The notes: generated from the letters alone by a model not told the origin. Positions 19,453-32,689 are shown, numbered from the stretch's first letter. The stretch: DNA of 64,000 nt from Lampris incognitus (GCF_029633865.1 NC_079211.1:142830085-142894084), one strand, 5' to 3'. A program made the numbers and translations.

Positions 19453-20477
19453 AGGGACAGTTTACCCCAAAATCAAAAATGCATGCTTTTCATCTCACTG
19501 TAGTGCTATTTATCCATCGAGATAATTTTGGTGTAAGTTGCCGAGTTTTGGAGATATCGGCTGTACAGATGTCTGCCTTGTCTCGAATACAACGGAACTG
19601 GATGGCACTTGGCTTGTGTTGCTCAAAGCGCCATAAAAATACATTTGAAAAACTCAACAGCAATGTCTCTCTCCAGAAATCATGACCCAACTACTCAAGA
19701 TAATCCAGACCTTGTTGTGAGCAGTTTCACGTAGGAACTATTTTCTTAGACCGAACTACACCTATATGAAAGTGCTCACAACAAGGTCTGTTGATCACAG
19801 ATAGCATCCGGATGTGGGCCACTTCAGGCAATGATGTGGCATTAATGGCCTTCTTCTGGCCCTGACAAAATGGATGTGAGCCTTAAGTGGCCCACATGTA
19901 TAATAGCAAATATGGCCCAAATATGCCAAATTAAATGTGGGCCTTTTTTGACGAAGACGCGGCGTTCTCGGCAACATGTAATCTGGATGTGACCCTGAAG
20001 TGGCCCGTGTGGTAAATGGTGAATATGGCTCAGATATCATGAAACAAATATGGGCCACCTTTGGCAAATATGTGGCACATGCGGCATTGCTATGGCTTGG
20101 TTCTGGCCCAGATCTGGCAAACAGGAACGGACCGCCCAAGTGCCATCATTCCATGCGGTATGTGGGCCGGATGAAAGAAAGATGAAAGTCGGGTGTGGGA
20201 TGGGTCCAGGCCACAGCAATTTTGCTGTCTGGGCTGGTCATGAATTCTGGAAAGAGACATTGCTGTTGAGTTTTTCAAATGTATTTTTTGGTTTTTGGTG
20301 CTTTGAGCAACCCAAGCTGAGTGCCATCCAGTTCCATTGTATTCGAGAGAAGGCAGACATCACTACGGCCGATATCTCCAAAACTCAGCAACTCACACCA
20401 AAATAATCTAGATGGATAAATAGCATGACAGGTAAGAGGGAAAACATGTATTTTTGATTTTGGGGTGAACTGTCCCT
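19453..20477. mobile_element. TTAA-target long-inverted-repeat element, copy 1
   Basis: Starts AGGGACAGTTTACCCCAAAA and ends with the inverse (GGGGTGAACTGTCCCT). TTAA is present at both borders (19449-19452, 20478-20481). The arms run a few hundred bp and share CAGATGTCTGCCTTGTCTCG. TTAA targets are used by piggyBac and Kolobok; no transposase is present to decide. A nested block occupies 19797-20232. Confidence 0.8.
19797..20232. mobile_element. nested inverted-end block in TTAA element copy 1
   Basis: Begins CAGATAGCATCCGGATGTGG and ends TTTTGCTGTCTGG; the CAGATAGCA/TGCTGTCTG ends are imperfectly inverted. The interior has degenerate internal repeats built on TGGCCCAnAT and GGGCCA motifs. 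Type unknown. Confidence 0.6.
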
Positions 20478-20481
20478 TTAA

Positions 20482-22004
20482 CCTTTTCGAAGTTTGTGAA
20501 CTGGCTCTCTCGATAGTATCACCCATGGATCATGGCCACTATGCATGATCATGTAGTGTTAAAGGGGTGGCCTGTGCCACCCCAATAATCTGATTGGCCC
20601 CCCCAAATTTTCTGCCACGTCATTGGCTTCCACCTCGCTGTAGGGTGGGCATTTGGCCAGTACGTTTATTTCTACCATGCCTGTACCCTGTACGTCTGGT
20701 CTGTCCCGTTTTGCCGGAAGAGGCTCTTGAAAACAAAGCATCCCTTCCACAGATAACGTTAGCTGCACAGCAGGTTCAGGTAATTCCCTCTCCCTCCCTC
20801 CCTGAAGTTGTGACGTCAATGAGACAGCTATGTTAATAACGATTTTTCCGTTTCTCCAGTCCACTAATTCTGTCTTAATAGAGCCAACATAATGCATCAG
20901 CTAGTATTTTTTTAAACTGAAAGTTCAATTCTACCCTTGAAAGACTAGGGCCGCTCTGATTGCCCAGTTTATTTCGAATCACCAGAGTGGTCTCTCTCTC
21001 TCTCTCTCCCTTCCATTTATTTTGATGTCCGTTGCTCAAGTCCATACCCCTCCTTACTTACACTCACAGTCTGTAAATTCTGGGTTATGATTATTACAGG
21101 TGCTGGTGATAGGAACCTGTCACTTGTTTAATCCAGATAAGAGATAAATACAAATACTGTACAATATCTGCACTTGTTCATCAGATGCCTATTACTTCCA
21201 CATAGAAGTGCTGCTTGTCCTATTGTTGACATTGCACTGTTCTCTTATCTATGTTTCTGCAGTCTCTGATTGCACATCAGCAAGACATAATTTTCTCACT
21301 TCATCAATCATAGGCCTTGATATCATCCCCAAATAATAAAATACTTTGGCTTATCATAATAATCATAAATATGTTTGCTGTTCTTATTTAATCTGAACAA
21401 TAATGTGTAGCACACTTGTCTTGCAAGCGCTTGTACTGATTCATATAAATAGGCGTACATATTTCTGATGAATGATGTCATTGCTGCCTGTCAGATTTAA
21501 TCATTTGTCAGTGTGCCGTAATAGCGGAAATATCTCTAATGACAAAATAATCATGACATTTGACACAATCTGCATAATTTATTACCATGAGTTAATGAGC
21601 CTTGTGATTCTGGTTTGACTTTTGGGCCCAAAAAGGTTGAGAACCACTGTATTAGGCTACAGTGTGTAACGTGTACAACCAAGAGTACAACCTGAGACAG
21701 TCTGCCACAACCTCATATCTAACAAATAACCTGCAAGGATATCTAATGTCAATGTGAATATATCCATGTGTTAGCTACAGAGGCACTTCAGCCTGATATC
21801 TAATGTTATCTCATCTGAGTCTGACACATTGCCAAACTATGAACATTGAGGTATAGCTTTCATGAAATCAGCTTCTTCTTCTTCTTATTATTATTACTAT
21901 AGATCCATGACCAAAAATACTTGCACAGGTTTAGCAACAGGTCAGAGCATTATTTATTTTGTTTTATCCCAGGTTCAATAATCGGGACTTTAATGATGAG
22001 TGTG
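20482..22004. other. mostly unassigned; traces of hAT-like ends
   Basis: 20560-20620 has GGGGTGGCC/GGCCCCCC text like the CAGTGGCGCC hAT type seen at 48.8 kb. At 21628-21651, AAAAAGGTTGAGAACCACTG is a solo right end of the hAT type seen at 47.5 kb. No gene seen. Confidence 0.45.
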
Positions 22005-23885
22005 AAGCTGTCTGCACTGGAATGACCCCTCGCCCTATAATCCTGCAGGAGAGTGAGGTCATCTGTTTCAAAGGGTCAACCCCCGCAAGGCTCCAGGCCC
22101 AGATGGACTCAAGGGGAAGGTTCTAAAGGAATGTGTGGCCCAACTGGGATTTATCTTCACCCAGCTGTTCCCAATATTCCTCAACACAAGCTTTGTCCCC
22201 CAGGCCTGGAAGACAGTGACCACCATCCCTGTACCAAAAACACCTCATGCCAAATCCCTTAATGACTTCAGACCCGTCACTCTCACACCTCTATTTAGGA
22301 AATGTATGGAGCGTCTAATATGCAAAGAACTTTCACCTCAAAAAGCTGAGTTTATGGACCCCATGAATTTGCCTACCGGGCTAATCGAGGTGTTGAAGAT
22401 GCTACACTCACTCTCTTGGATAAAGTCCACTGTCAACTAGACAAAGCCAATACATATGTCCGTATTCTTTTTGTGGGCTTTTCTTCTGCTTTTAATACAG
22501 TCTAGCCCCACCTCCTCTTAAAGTGTCTGTGTGACCTGAATGTCAGCAGCAATCTGGTCTTTTGGGTCAGGGAATTCCTGAGAGAACGACTGCAGCAAGT
22601 CTGTATTAACAAAACCCTTTCCGAATGTCTTGTTCTGAATACAGGTGTCCCTCAGGGATGTGTATTGTCTCCCCTACTGCTCTCAATATACACAAATGAA
22701 GTGCAGTGTAACAGCAGTGACCTCTGCCCTCTAAGTATAAGGATGATATGGCCCTGGTCGCCTGTCAGCAGGATATGAACAGCGCCTCCTATTGCCAGTA
22801 CATCAACAGTCTTGCCTCCTGGTTTGATGATAGCTTCTTAGACCTTAAAGTCACCATGACCAAGAAGCTGTGTCTAGGAGGCAATTGGAGAGCAGACAGT
22901 GCAGGTCCTACCTACAAGCCAATCAGTATAACGGGCCAGGAAGTGGAGCAGGTCACCCACTTCAAATATTTGGGAACAATATTACACAATAAACTCACCT
23001 TTCAGGACAATGTCAACTACATCTACAAGAAAGCAAGACAGCGCCTTGCTCTTCTCCGGACACTAAGGCGCTTTAACACCAGCCAGTACACACTGTCCAT
23101 GGTCCACAAATCACTAAGTGTTCTCACATTTAACATCGTCTCATGGTACGGAAACCTCTCAGTAAAACAAAAGAACAAACTGACACAGGTTTGTCAACCA
23201 GGCCAACAAGATCATTGGTCACAAACAAATCCATCTCCAGGACTTATTTTATCAATCTACAACCAAAAAGGCAATCCAGATCTACAATGACCTCACCCAT
23301 CCACTCCACTCAGCATTTCAGTTGCTGCCATCAGGCCGTAGACTTAAAGTCCCAATGGCCAGAAGAACAATTATAAGAAATCCTTTATTCCATCAGCTGA
23401 GCTGTGACTCAATAAATAGGCCCCTTGGAACTTACCCCCCCCCACACACACACACACACCTTCAACCAACTAATTTCTCCCAAGCCTCCTTCTTTTATCC
23501 TTTTATCCTAAGCTCCCTCCTTTTTAAGGCTGCTAACCAACACCATTTACCTCACCTATTTTAATGTACATTTATTTACTTACCATCAGGTATTTTAACA
23601 TTCATTTATTTATCGCTATCGACCATCTTAACATGTGTTTGGTAATAGTTGTTAGGTACAGCTGTGCGTGTATTTTGATGGTTATGGTGGCTTTACATGC
23701 CAGTGGAAGAACAATCCACCAACACTATTGCTGCCGTTTGCCAATCAGTCACTGTAAAATTTCAGTTGACCTTATGTTTAACGATTATGTAGTATTGTGT
23801 ATTGTTGTATATTGTGTGTTGTCCCATATGGCAAAGACAAATTTCAATTTTATGTAAATTTAATGGACAATCTGAATCTGAAACT
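22005..23885 (+). mobile_element. CR1/Rex1-like LINE, 5'-truncated
   Basis: RT begins around KAPGPDGLKGKVLKEC and NDFRPVTLTPLFRKCMERL (22065-22330). It continues with FSSAFNTV, GVPQGCVLSPLLLSIY and the catalytic box as YKDDM (22736-22750). A long open stretch, 22748-23290, then runs through VTHFKYLGTILHNKLTF. The C-terminus has SKxIxG/LQD and LLPSGRRLK motifs (about 23190-23350). The 3' end has ATCTGAATCTGAAA. Several frameshifts and stops are present, and Lys replaces the usual Ala in YADD. Confidence 0.85.
22748..23290 (+). pseudogene. LINE RT C-terminal half (180-codon open remnant)
   Basis: The longest surviving reading frame of the CR1/Rex1-like LINE. It follows the YKDD box directly and contains DLKVTMTKKLCLGG, the FKYLGTILHNKLTF motif and the helix AYKKARQRLALLRTLRRF-like region. 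The upstream frame is broken by a stop near 22504 and the downstream by a frameshift near 23200. Not a host gene. Confidence 0.8.
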
Positions 23886-24270
23886 ATAATGAAGCTCAGG
23901 AACCCAAAGATGACAATACATACTGTTACTTTATCCAAAAATCACATTCACACTAATTGTGTAATGATGCATGTTACTTATCCAATCACTTCATGCTAGT
24001 CTCCTCAGATTAAAACGAGCCCGTGAATTGGTGTTATGTTGGTGTACCATTGCAGGGATTGCCCAACACCTTGCAGTTTGTTCAGCAGAACAAAGTCCAT
24101 GACTTTAATGGCCTTGAATATGGTCAGAGCCTGTTTTTTTTATTCTTTATCCAAAAAGCTAATTGTCTTATTATATCAGTATATACTATTGCTATATTGT
24201 ATGGTACACTATATAATTCAGATTAGTAAATTTGAGTTAATTTAGAGGAAGTGGGGCAGTTGGAACTCGG

Positions 24271-24627
24271 GGGCGGGGGCATGGTGGCACAGTGGTTAGC
24301 ACGGTCGCCTCACAGCAAAAAGGTCCTGGGTTCGAACCCCGGGGTAGTCCAACCTTGGGGGTCATCCCAGGTTGTCCTTTGTATGGAGTTTGTCTGTGTG
24401 GGTTTTCTCCAGGTGCTCCGGTTTCCTCCCACAGTCCAAAGACATGTAGGTCAGGTGACTCGGCCATACTAAATTGTCCCTAGGTGTGGATGTGTGTGTC
24501 AGCCCTGTGATGGACTGGTGGCCCGTCCAGGGTGGCTCCCCACCTGCCGCCCAATGACTGCTGGGATAGGCTCCAGCATCCCGTGACCCTAAGTTAGATA
24601 ATGCATAGTGGTTTGGATAATGGATGG
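24271..24627 (+). mobile_element. tRNA-headed SINE, 3' end type A, full length
   Basis: A box TGGCACAGTGG (24285-24295) and B box GGTTCGAACCC (24329-24339) are spaced as in a tRNA. The body has GCTCCGGTTTCCTCCCACAG and AAATTGTCCCTAGGTGTGGA, then a 3' domain with ACTGCTGGGATAGGCTCCAG and the GGTTTGGATAATGGATGG end. This is the only full-length copy with an unexpanded GTGTGTG core. Ends of this GATGG kind are shared with RTE-type LINEs; the partner LINE was not identified. Confidence 0.85.
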
Positions 24628-24865
24628 AACTCAGGGTTTACATAATGCATTTTTTGTTTGGTGGTTTGCTTAGAGCATTTGACTACTTAATAGCATTATC
24701 TTTTGTAAATGAGCTCAGAAAAAGATCTTATTTATTTGACATGGTTAATGTTAGCCTACTTGACTATAAAGGTTCTGCAAAATAGGAGACTGACCATCAA
24801 CAGTTACATGCATGTAGCCTATTACTTTATGTTTTCGCCTATTATTAGTAGAATATTATTGCCAG

Positions 24866-25032
24866 GGAAGGGGAAAAGAGGAAGGCCAAGAGGTTTATGT
24901 ATGTGGTGAGAGAGGACATGCAGGTGGTTGGTGTGACAGAGGAAGATGCAGAGGACAGGAAGAGATGGAAACAGATGATCCACTGTGGCAGCTGTGGGAG
25001 CAGCCAACAGTAGTAGTAGTAGTAGTAGTAGA
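24866..25032 (+). mobile_element. LINE 3' end, probably RTE-like, with (AGT)n tail
   Basis: AGGAAGGCCAAGAGGTTTAT and GTGAGAGAGGACATGCAGGT encode a C-terminal GRPR...EDMQVVGV-type peptide in shifted frames. The sequence ends in an (AGT)n tract at about 25008-25032. Confidence 0.5.
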
Positions 25033-25094
25033 TTAGTAGAATATTAATATATATAATAGCTTCCACGTGCTGTGCGCGTACATTAACAGCACAT

Positions 25095-25165
25095 TGTGGC
25101 CACCTCTAGACATCCCTTTGCCACCCCTGGGCCACCCCAGTTAAAAATTCCTAGAACCGCCACTG
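25095..25165. repeat. hAT-type right end remnant
   Basis: GGGCCACCCCAGTTAAAAAT followed by AACCGCCACTG resembles the right end of the element at 48804-49416. The left partner was not found. Confidence 0.35.
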
Positions 25166-25169
25166 GCTA

Positions 25170-26714
25170 TGATATCCATCTACGCCATGGAAAAACACCC
25201 ATCTTATCAAGCCATTTAGACTCATACTCAAACTCTGACAGTTGTCTGTCTGTTGTCTGTGGGGAATATAAAGATAAATGTCACTTTTAATTGCTATGAA
25301 CATAGTGATTAGAGCAATGACTTCAAGGAACGGCGAGATTGTTGATCCCATTGGTGAGTAAAAGGGTTTCTGGAGAAACGTTGCCCCTAACAGCTCTCCT
25401 AATGCCCTGTTCCTTCTGGCATCTCTGTCAGAGAGGTTTCACAGTGTAGTTTCCCGAACACAGCCAAATTTGGCTGTCATTTTGCTAAGTTGAGAATTCT
25501 CAGACTTATTCACTTTCACTAGTTTTTTTTTCTGCCTCCTTTGCCCATTTCAGGCATTACTCACATCATTTATCATGCAGGTATAATAAAATATTGGGTC
25601 TCCCTCATCTTTCAATCCAGGTTTTTTTTAAAACCTAAATTGTCAGTCTTAAATTTTTACCACCAGAAGTTCCCCTTTGAACAGCGCCTGTGTGGTCCAT
25701 TATAAAAGGCTGAGGGTTCATGTAGTAGTCATCTTCCTGCAGCTTTGGGTGAGATCAGTGACAGGAAGGGTAAAGCACACATGTGACAATATCATCTTTA
25801 TTCACTCAGTAGAAAACTGCCGTTTGCTTACGATAGTGATGTATTACAAACCCACTAAAAAGGTTGAACTAATGTCAGTGGAGACAAGTTTATGTTACTT
25901 TTCACCACGTAATCAGTCTTGGCTGTGTGTTTAGCTCCTCAAAGCTTCACCATGTTTCTTCTGGTAGATGAAATAATTAGACTCTCCCAGTGAAAATATC
26001 CATTCTTGAAGTCAAATGTTTTTCCATGGGCGAGATTGCATACCTGTGCTCGGGCAGCTGATCCTGTTGTCTCAGGTTTAGCACTTTTCTGCATCATCAT
26101 CATTTAGCATCTGTTTAAAGTCTTTCTCTACAGGGACTGAGTTTGTTTTGCTTTCTAGATGGATCTATGACATTAAACATCCAATGACCAGGAACAAGAC
26201 ACAAAGACAGCACATTATGTAACAAATACATATTCTTTAAAGTCTCACATTAGTTGTGACGTCATACTGTATCTTCTGTTGGAAATACAAGAAGATGGTT
26301 GCGGGAGTTGCATGAAAGGTCACAAATTCTGCAGAGAAGTCAAGCATCCCACCCCTGAATGCCTGACCTGAGATTTGTCTCCTGCAAAAGTAAAACCTTG
26401 TTCATCACCAATAAATTCTTACAAGTCATGTTTTTGCGGTGAGAGTCTTCTCTCTTTGTTATTTCTCATTAGCAGGCCAAGGCTTTTGTTGATATCGGAT
26501 ATATTGCCATTAAGATGCCTCCTGGGATGTTCTCTAAACGGTAGTCCACTACTACATTACCGGTTGCAGGTCATCAGAGGTTTTAGGGGCCGTATATTAT
26601 TGTGCAGTGTACTGCAGGATTACACTCAAATTGTTCTTGAATACACCATCTATGGTAAGATTATAAACAAAAGGAGATATTAGAGAACTTTATTTCCCTG
26701 CAATTTCAAGTGTA
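25170..26714. other. no gene seen
   Basis: Unique-looking AT-rich sequence. No repeat or exon could be supported. Confidence 0.45.
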
Positions 26715-26861
26715 CCCACCCATCCATTCATTCATTATACAAACCGCTTATCCTGCTCTCAGGGTCACAGGGATGCTGGAGCCTATCCCAGCAGTCATTG
26801 GGCAACGGGCAGGGAAACACCCTGGACAGGCCGCCAGGCCATCACATGCCCTGCGCACGCG

Positions 26862-26957
<96 letters not shown>

Positions 26958-27172
26958 AGGACAATTTAGTATGGCTGATTCACCTGACCTTCCTCCCAGT
27001 CTTGGAACTGTGGGAGGAAGCCAGAGTACCCGGAGGAAACCCACGGAGAGAACATGAAACCTCAACACAGAGGACGACCCGGGACGACCCAGTTGGATTA
27101 CCCCGGGGTTTGAACCCAGGACCTTCTTGCTGTGAGGCGACCGCGCTAACCACTGTGCCACCGTGTCACCCA
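26715..27172 (-). mobile_element. tRNA-headed SINE type A with expanded (CA)n
   Basis: Full length on the minus strand. The plus strand begins with CCATCCATTCATTCATTATA (3' end). A GCGCACGCGC to (CA)n tract lies at 26855-26954. The tRNA-like head complement is GGTTTGAACCCAGGACC, then CGCTAACCACTGTGCCACC (about 27140-27165). Confidence 0.85.
26855..26954 (+). repeat. (CG/CA)n microsatellite inside a SINE
   Basis: Alternating purine-pyrimidine: GCGCACGCGCACGCGCGCGC followed by a long CA tract. It occupies the same internal SINE position as the tracts at 14283 and 45194. Confidence 0.95.
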
Positions 27173-27174
27173 TG

Positions 27175-29940
27175 TACCCACCCTTTTATTTATATTAATT
27201 TCGCTCAGTAAAAGCCAAAAGGAGCACAGAAAAAAACTCCGTAAAAGTGTCACATTTTGCGAATTCCTGCATTTCCTAGATCCTTCTCAAATGTGACCCC
27301 AGTCCCAGAAATTAGTATAATAGAAAGGTTTCAACATACATCAGTTTCATAGCCTACATTGCAGAAAGACTTGCAGGGCTTAATTGCCCATACAATAAGT
27401 GAAAGGCTTCCTCCGAGACCAACACGACGCATGACCAAATGAGGTGTTGATGGTGGCGAGAATAATACATGGCATTCAGATGGCTTTCCTCAGAGGATTA
27501 GCGGGAGCCCAAACGCGTCACACAGCCTTTTGTCTTAAAGGTTAACACAACTTTGAGCGGTGTGACAGGAGATACAGCTTTCCCCTAACACTGCTGGTGA
27601 CTCACTACTGGCCCTGCCAGGTGTGAAACGGACGACTGCGCCAATCTCACATTCGCGCACCTACTGTACACATGCAAACAGAAGGACGGACAAGAAAGCC
27701 CTCAGATTTTGAGGGGCATGCCCGCACACGCACACACAAAATGCCCAAATGAGCATACGTGCAAGCAGTTACAGACCCAGTAAACACTACTGCACTACAT
27801 GGTCATTCTAAGCCTCTTGCCCCTTATTTGGCCTGCAGGCAGATAGTGTAGATTGTGTGCTTTCTCCCACTCTCCCACTAAGCTTTCCTTCCTTGCCACA
27901 CGACTAATGTCCTCCTCTCTCCTGCTCCACTGATTGACTTCCTCTTCCACTGACTTGTCTCTAATGTCACCTTCCCTGCTGGCGCCCACACACTCGTTAT
28001 CAACAGCCTCTCATCCGGGTGAAACACACACACACAGAAAATAAAACAGGACGCTCCCTTAGGGTCCCCTGCATGGAAGAGGAATGTCCATCTCTCTCTC
28101 TTTCCATCTCTCTCCATCTCTTCTTTCTCTGTTTCTCCCCACCAACTCTCCTGCTCCCACGCACATCGACACATATTTAACACGCAGAGAGGCAGAGATA
28201 TATTGGTTGATAAATATAATCTAATCCACCCTAATGGGGCTGTGGGCTGGTGGGCAGGAAAGTGCTCAGGGGTAGATTACACAGCAAGTATTCGAAGATA
28301 ATACCAATAACCTGTGTGGGGGCGGCGAATTTGCAAAACCTCAGGAACCACTAATAATGTCAGCACCAGGATGTTGACACCTAATGTGCCGGTTCAACAC
28401 CCAGATAGACTCAACCTCAACAAGGCCCTCCCAGCTTGAGTGACAACTGTTTAGAATCAAATCCACAATTGAAAACAAAACAAGCCTAGACAGACCATAA
28501 CCGATCTATTTGATTGTGACAGGCGCGGTCAACTCGAACTTCAGTGGTTAATACAGGATTTCGTAGCAATGAAAGGTTGATGCTTTAACTCCCCACAAAT
28601 TTTTGGTTGCAGTAAGCACTGGAATGGTGCAGAAAAGAATCTTTCTACCAACAGACAGGGAGAGATAGACCCTGTGGCAGTCCTGTCACGGGCACGCTGT
28701 ACTAAAGTTTTAGCAGTTTGCCTTTCTGTGCGGGATAAAGTTCATTAATCCCCACTGATGATGACTTACTTGTGAAAGAATATAAGGGCTTCCTTAGGAG
28801 TGAGCTACTGAGAGTAGGAATGAAATCCTGCAATGGTCGCCTAATCCCAAACTTCCTTTTACAAACATTCTCCTTCCTCCCTGGCAAGAGCCGTACTTGT
28901 TCACATGCAGAACTAACACAGGCAAAGGGTGGGCTTCTCAAATCTGAGGACAGGCTGGACACAGCTGGGGTCACTCAGAGAGGAGGAGCTGTCAGCTGCA
29001 GTCAATTGGTCTAAAGAGGCCGTAGAGATCTGCTGACGCACCTTCCTATCAGGAAAAGAGAAAAAGTCACTTACGTCGATGCTCCAAAACCAGATGTCTA
29101 TCATTTTGGGGGAAAAAAATAGACTACGTTTTACAAGATAGTTGCGTGGAAGAGGGCAAATCTTGCTTGCTGAATGCAGTGGCGCCTGCAGAAAATGTTG
29201 ACTGGGTTGGCCAAAGAGGGACCAGTGATTTTTCGGGCACTCACTGTTTTTAAACTCTAGAGTATATTCTTTACAATGCTGTTTCAGCTTATATTTTGCA
29301 ATCAAGAGGATGAATGGGCATAAATTGGTAAATTAATGTAAATGACTATTTGTATACAATAAGAAACCTGTCTTAAGTCAAAGACCATTAAAGATGTGCT
29401 CATGCCATCTTTGCAGTCTGCTTCGTTACTGGACAGTAGTTATGGTATTTGCAGAAGGGTCTATGAAATCTCTAGAAATAAGCTCAGGACCTGTAACTGT
29501 AAATTCTCTTAAGAATTGCAGGAGTTGCTGATCTGAAACCAGTAAGGTTATCATGACGTGCTTATTTCCACCAACTACTAGACCCAGTTTCAACATGGCG
29601 GCTATGTGTTAGCTCTCAGCTAACTTAAGAGTATATCTGGCTAAATGTAGCTCGCTTTTAGACCAAACTGCTTCAGTCGTTATAACATAATTATGTATCG
29701 CCCAAAATGACTTTAACCATCTCAGATACGATACACAACGCAATTCCGTGTATGGTGCTAGAATACTTCAGTATTCTAGGATTCAAACCAATTTGAATTT
29801 CTAAATATTTCTGAAGTTTTTCTTCAGAAATGTTTGCACAAATTCCCGTAAGATGGTAACTGGTAGAGACATGGGATTTTGCCCATTGCTTGGAAGTTGC
29901 GTGCAAGTGCCGCCCAAGAAATATGCACCCAATCAGCCAG
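27175..29940. other. no gene seen
   Basis: Contains CT-rich patches (28090-28145) and a CAGTGGCGCC-like 10-mer at 29177. No coding region or defined element. Confidence 0.45.
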
Positions 29941-30735
29941 AAGGGAGCGCTAAAATTAAGTCAACTTTGAAAAGTCATCATAACTCCTGCCGTAAGTATG
30001 ATTTACACGAAACTTGGTAAAGCCATCCATGTATCCTCCACCCATCCATCCATCCATCTATCCATGTATCCTCACTCTGCAAACGTACCCCAAGAGCCAC
30101 TAACGTCTACCCTGACTAAATTTCCGCCATTTTGAATTTTTTGACATCTCCTAAACCGTATGTCCAATTGCTACCAAACTTTCTGTGGATCAATGTTGGA
30201 CCAAGCTTATCAAAATCTGTATAAAGCTTGTTGATATCTGTTATTTAGCTTTCAAGATATTGACCAATGAGCTTCAAATGGGCGTGGCTCAGCACATAAA
30301 TAGACCAGTCAACAACCATTGGGCCAGTCATCAAAAAACTTGCAGGATATCACCACATAAGTACCTAAAACACACCCTGAAAGTTCAATTCAAATCTATC
30401 ACTAGGGGGTGCCACAAATGCAAAATATGGGCGTGACATAACACAAAGACTATAAATTAGAAATTGTTTGGCCAATAATTAGAGAACTCGCAGGATATGT
30501 TTCATAACAATGTTGAACCATGTCTGTTAAACTACTTTGAAATCGCTCAATAGGAGGCTCCACCAGTTCCAAACACATGCATGGGCCTGGTGCAAATTTG
30601 TCCATAAATCAATGACAATTTGTCCAAAAATCACCAAACTTGGTGGATATTCTTGACTAAGCTGTTGCAGCTTTCAGTTTTTAGTGGTCTGTGTTGGCTT
30701 GAACCCTGGAATCACCGCTTGCAGCTATATTTTTA
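29941..30735. repeat. unclassified interspersed repeat (teleost-type)
   Basis: Low-complexity-like phrases recur: ACCAAACTTTCTGTGGAT, ACCAAACTTGGTGGATAT, ATGGGCGTGGC/ATGGGCGTGAC and CTTGCAGGATAT/CTCGCAGGATAT. It ends with CCGCTTGCAGCTATATTT (30715-30732), a sequence I recognise as a common repeat end in fish. No coding capacity. Confidence 0.5.
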
Positions 30736-30900
30736 ATAATTTTTTGTTTTAGTAGTGGCTTGTTTTAGAAGACCAAGATTTCTATACTGACTAAACTTTC
30801 ATTTTTCAACCAAATTCAGCCTAATTTTAGCCTAGACAGCATGTCTAGGTCTAGTCATTTTAATGACAAGCAGCAGGCAGAATTCTCATTCATTCAACCT

Positions 30901-30925
30901 GGGGGGGGGGGGGGGGGGGAGGGGG
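30901..30925 (+). repeat. poly(G) run
   Basis: 19 G, one A, five G. Potential assembly or quadruplex-forming tract. Confidence 0.9.
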
Positions 30926-31134
30926 TACCACAAATGTCCTCGGTTTGTCTCACAAAAATCTGGTCTCTTTATCCTAGATTCTGCCTTTGGCTTAATGTCA
31001 GTTAAGTTGGTGATTACAAAAGAAACACTGCAAGAAAAGAGGGAACAATCTAGAGAACTAAATCTTATGTGATTATGAAATACTTGTTGATGAGGATCAG
31101 ATGACTATTTTTTTTTTAAGTGTAGCATTTTGGA

Positions 31135-31300
31135 ATGAAAGTCCTCGCCTTGACACACTACACACAAATGAAATTGTTCATACGTTGGAGACGGTGCACG
31201 AACTGACACACTCAAATGAAAGTCTTCCTGCATCGTGAGTGGTCATGTACCGATACACCCAAATGAAAGTCTTAATAGATTATGGCTGGTCCATGTGTTG
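31135..31300 (+). repeat. degenerate minisatellite
   Basis: Three to four units of about 55-60 bp share ACACAC(T/C)CAAATGAAAGTC followed by diverged sequence. Confidence 0.6.
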
Positions 31301-32530
31301 ACACACTGCAGCCTATCTGTCCTTCAGCCCCATTCTGTTCTGAGCTCACTGCCCACTCAGCAGCACAAGGCTGCTCGCTCTTCTCTGCTCTCATGGCAAT
31401 TCAGAGTACTGAAAATTTGTGTTCATAAAACAAACTATTACAATTTGTTCTGCCAAAACATGTTCGCTTGAGCCAAAGAAAGCCAAACTGAGATTCATGA
31501 CCTCATACTTTGTGCCATGTAATTTACAAAATTGGGGAAACCAATATTGTTAGTTTCTGCAGCGGCATTAATGCACAGCATATAAACAGACCTTTGCTAA
31601 ATATACAGGTCCAGTATTTTCACGGATAAAATTAGATGTTTCTTTGAAAACAGTATATATATAGAAAATTATTTTTCATTGTAAAAAAAGAGGAGTAACT
31701 TCTAAAAAAAACTTTCTAACTCCAGAAAAATGTAAGCGTTATGTAGGGTCACATGCCACAGAAGAACGAAAATATACCGTGGCCGAGCAAACATTTTCTT
31801 TCTCACCTCTTGTGCAAACTTGTTCAGCTGTTAAATCAAATAAGGAGAGGCGCTTTACGTGCTGTAAGAGGGCTTTTGTACTTGGATTGGCAAACTAACC
31901 TTTAATATTCCCTTTCTCCATAGCCAGTAGAGATGACAGATGGGAAATTACTGCACATTGTAGGGATTGCTATTCGATGAAGAGCTTTGGCTCTTCAGGA
32001 ATTTCCAAAACCATATCCACTGAAACTTAATAGCCTCTGAACTGGTCACCAGACATAACAAGTGTTGGAGTTATCTTCTTGAATTTTCAGGTTCTACTCG
32101 CTTAAACAAACTGACATGCGAGTGTGTTGAGAGGGAGCACTCTGGTTGCCTAAGGCTTTTATTGTTTTTTTTTTTGGGATGAGGGTGGGCTGGGGGTCTT
32201 TTTCTGCTTTATATTGGTAGCCACCCCCATGTCCGTGTCCATGTTCTCCACTGTCTCAGAACAGTGTCTTTCTGCTGGTCCGCAGATGAAAGCTCGTTTC
32301 CAAAAATAATCCGGTAAAATGATCCTCCTCTGTGTCAAGACAGTATGTCTGGCCAGAACCAATTCGCTAACTTTAAATGCCCTGATTGTAAAAATTATTT
32401 GACAAATTACAATGCTAAATTTGTTCTCTTATGCAGGGACATATATTGAAATATGAATAAAGCCAGGAATAGATCCGAGGGTGAAAAGGGATTTCTCATA
32501 ATACAGACTTGGACACGGACAAACACTGAA
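31301..32530. other. no gene seen
   Basis: AT-rich, with no identified elements. Confidence 0.4.
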
Positions 32531-32533
<3 letters not shown>

Positions 32534-32578
<45 letters not shown>

Positions 32579-32613
32579 TGCATACTTGCGCTGGCACATG
32601 CAGACACGCGCAC

Positions 32614-32679
<66 letters not shown>
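32534..32679 (+). repeat. two adjacent (CA)n tracts
   Basis: CA tract 32534-32576, a 35-bp spacer with CTTGCGCTGGCACATGCAGA, then a second tract to 32679. The encoded Thr-His and Cys-Val frames are not genes. Confidence 0.95.
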
Positions 32680-32681
<2 letters not shown>

Positions 32682-32689
32682 GTGCAAAC

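Noticed and set aside
24285..24345. Possible tRNA gene
   Set aside because: The A and B boxes belong to the head of a SINE repeated across the window; there is no closed cloverleaf.
20560..25165. A single large autonomous hAT spanning the LINE at 22-23.9 kb
   Set aside because: Both end remnants resemble the CAGTGGCGCC hAT type, but the flanking 8-mers do not match and no transposase was seen between them.
29177..29190. hAT left end (CAGTGGCGCCTGCAG)
   Set aside because: No matching right end or target duplication nearby.
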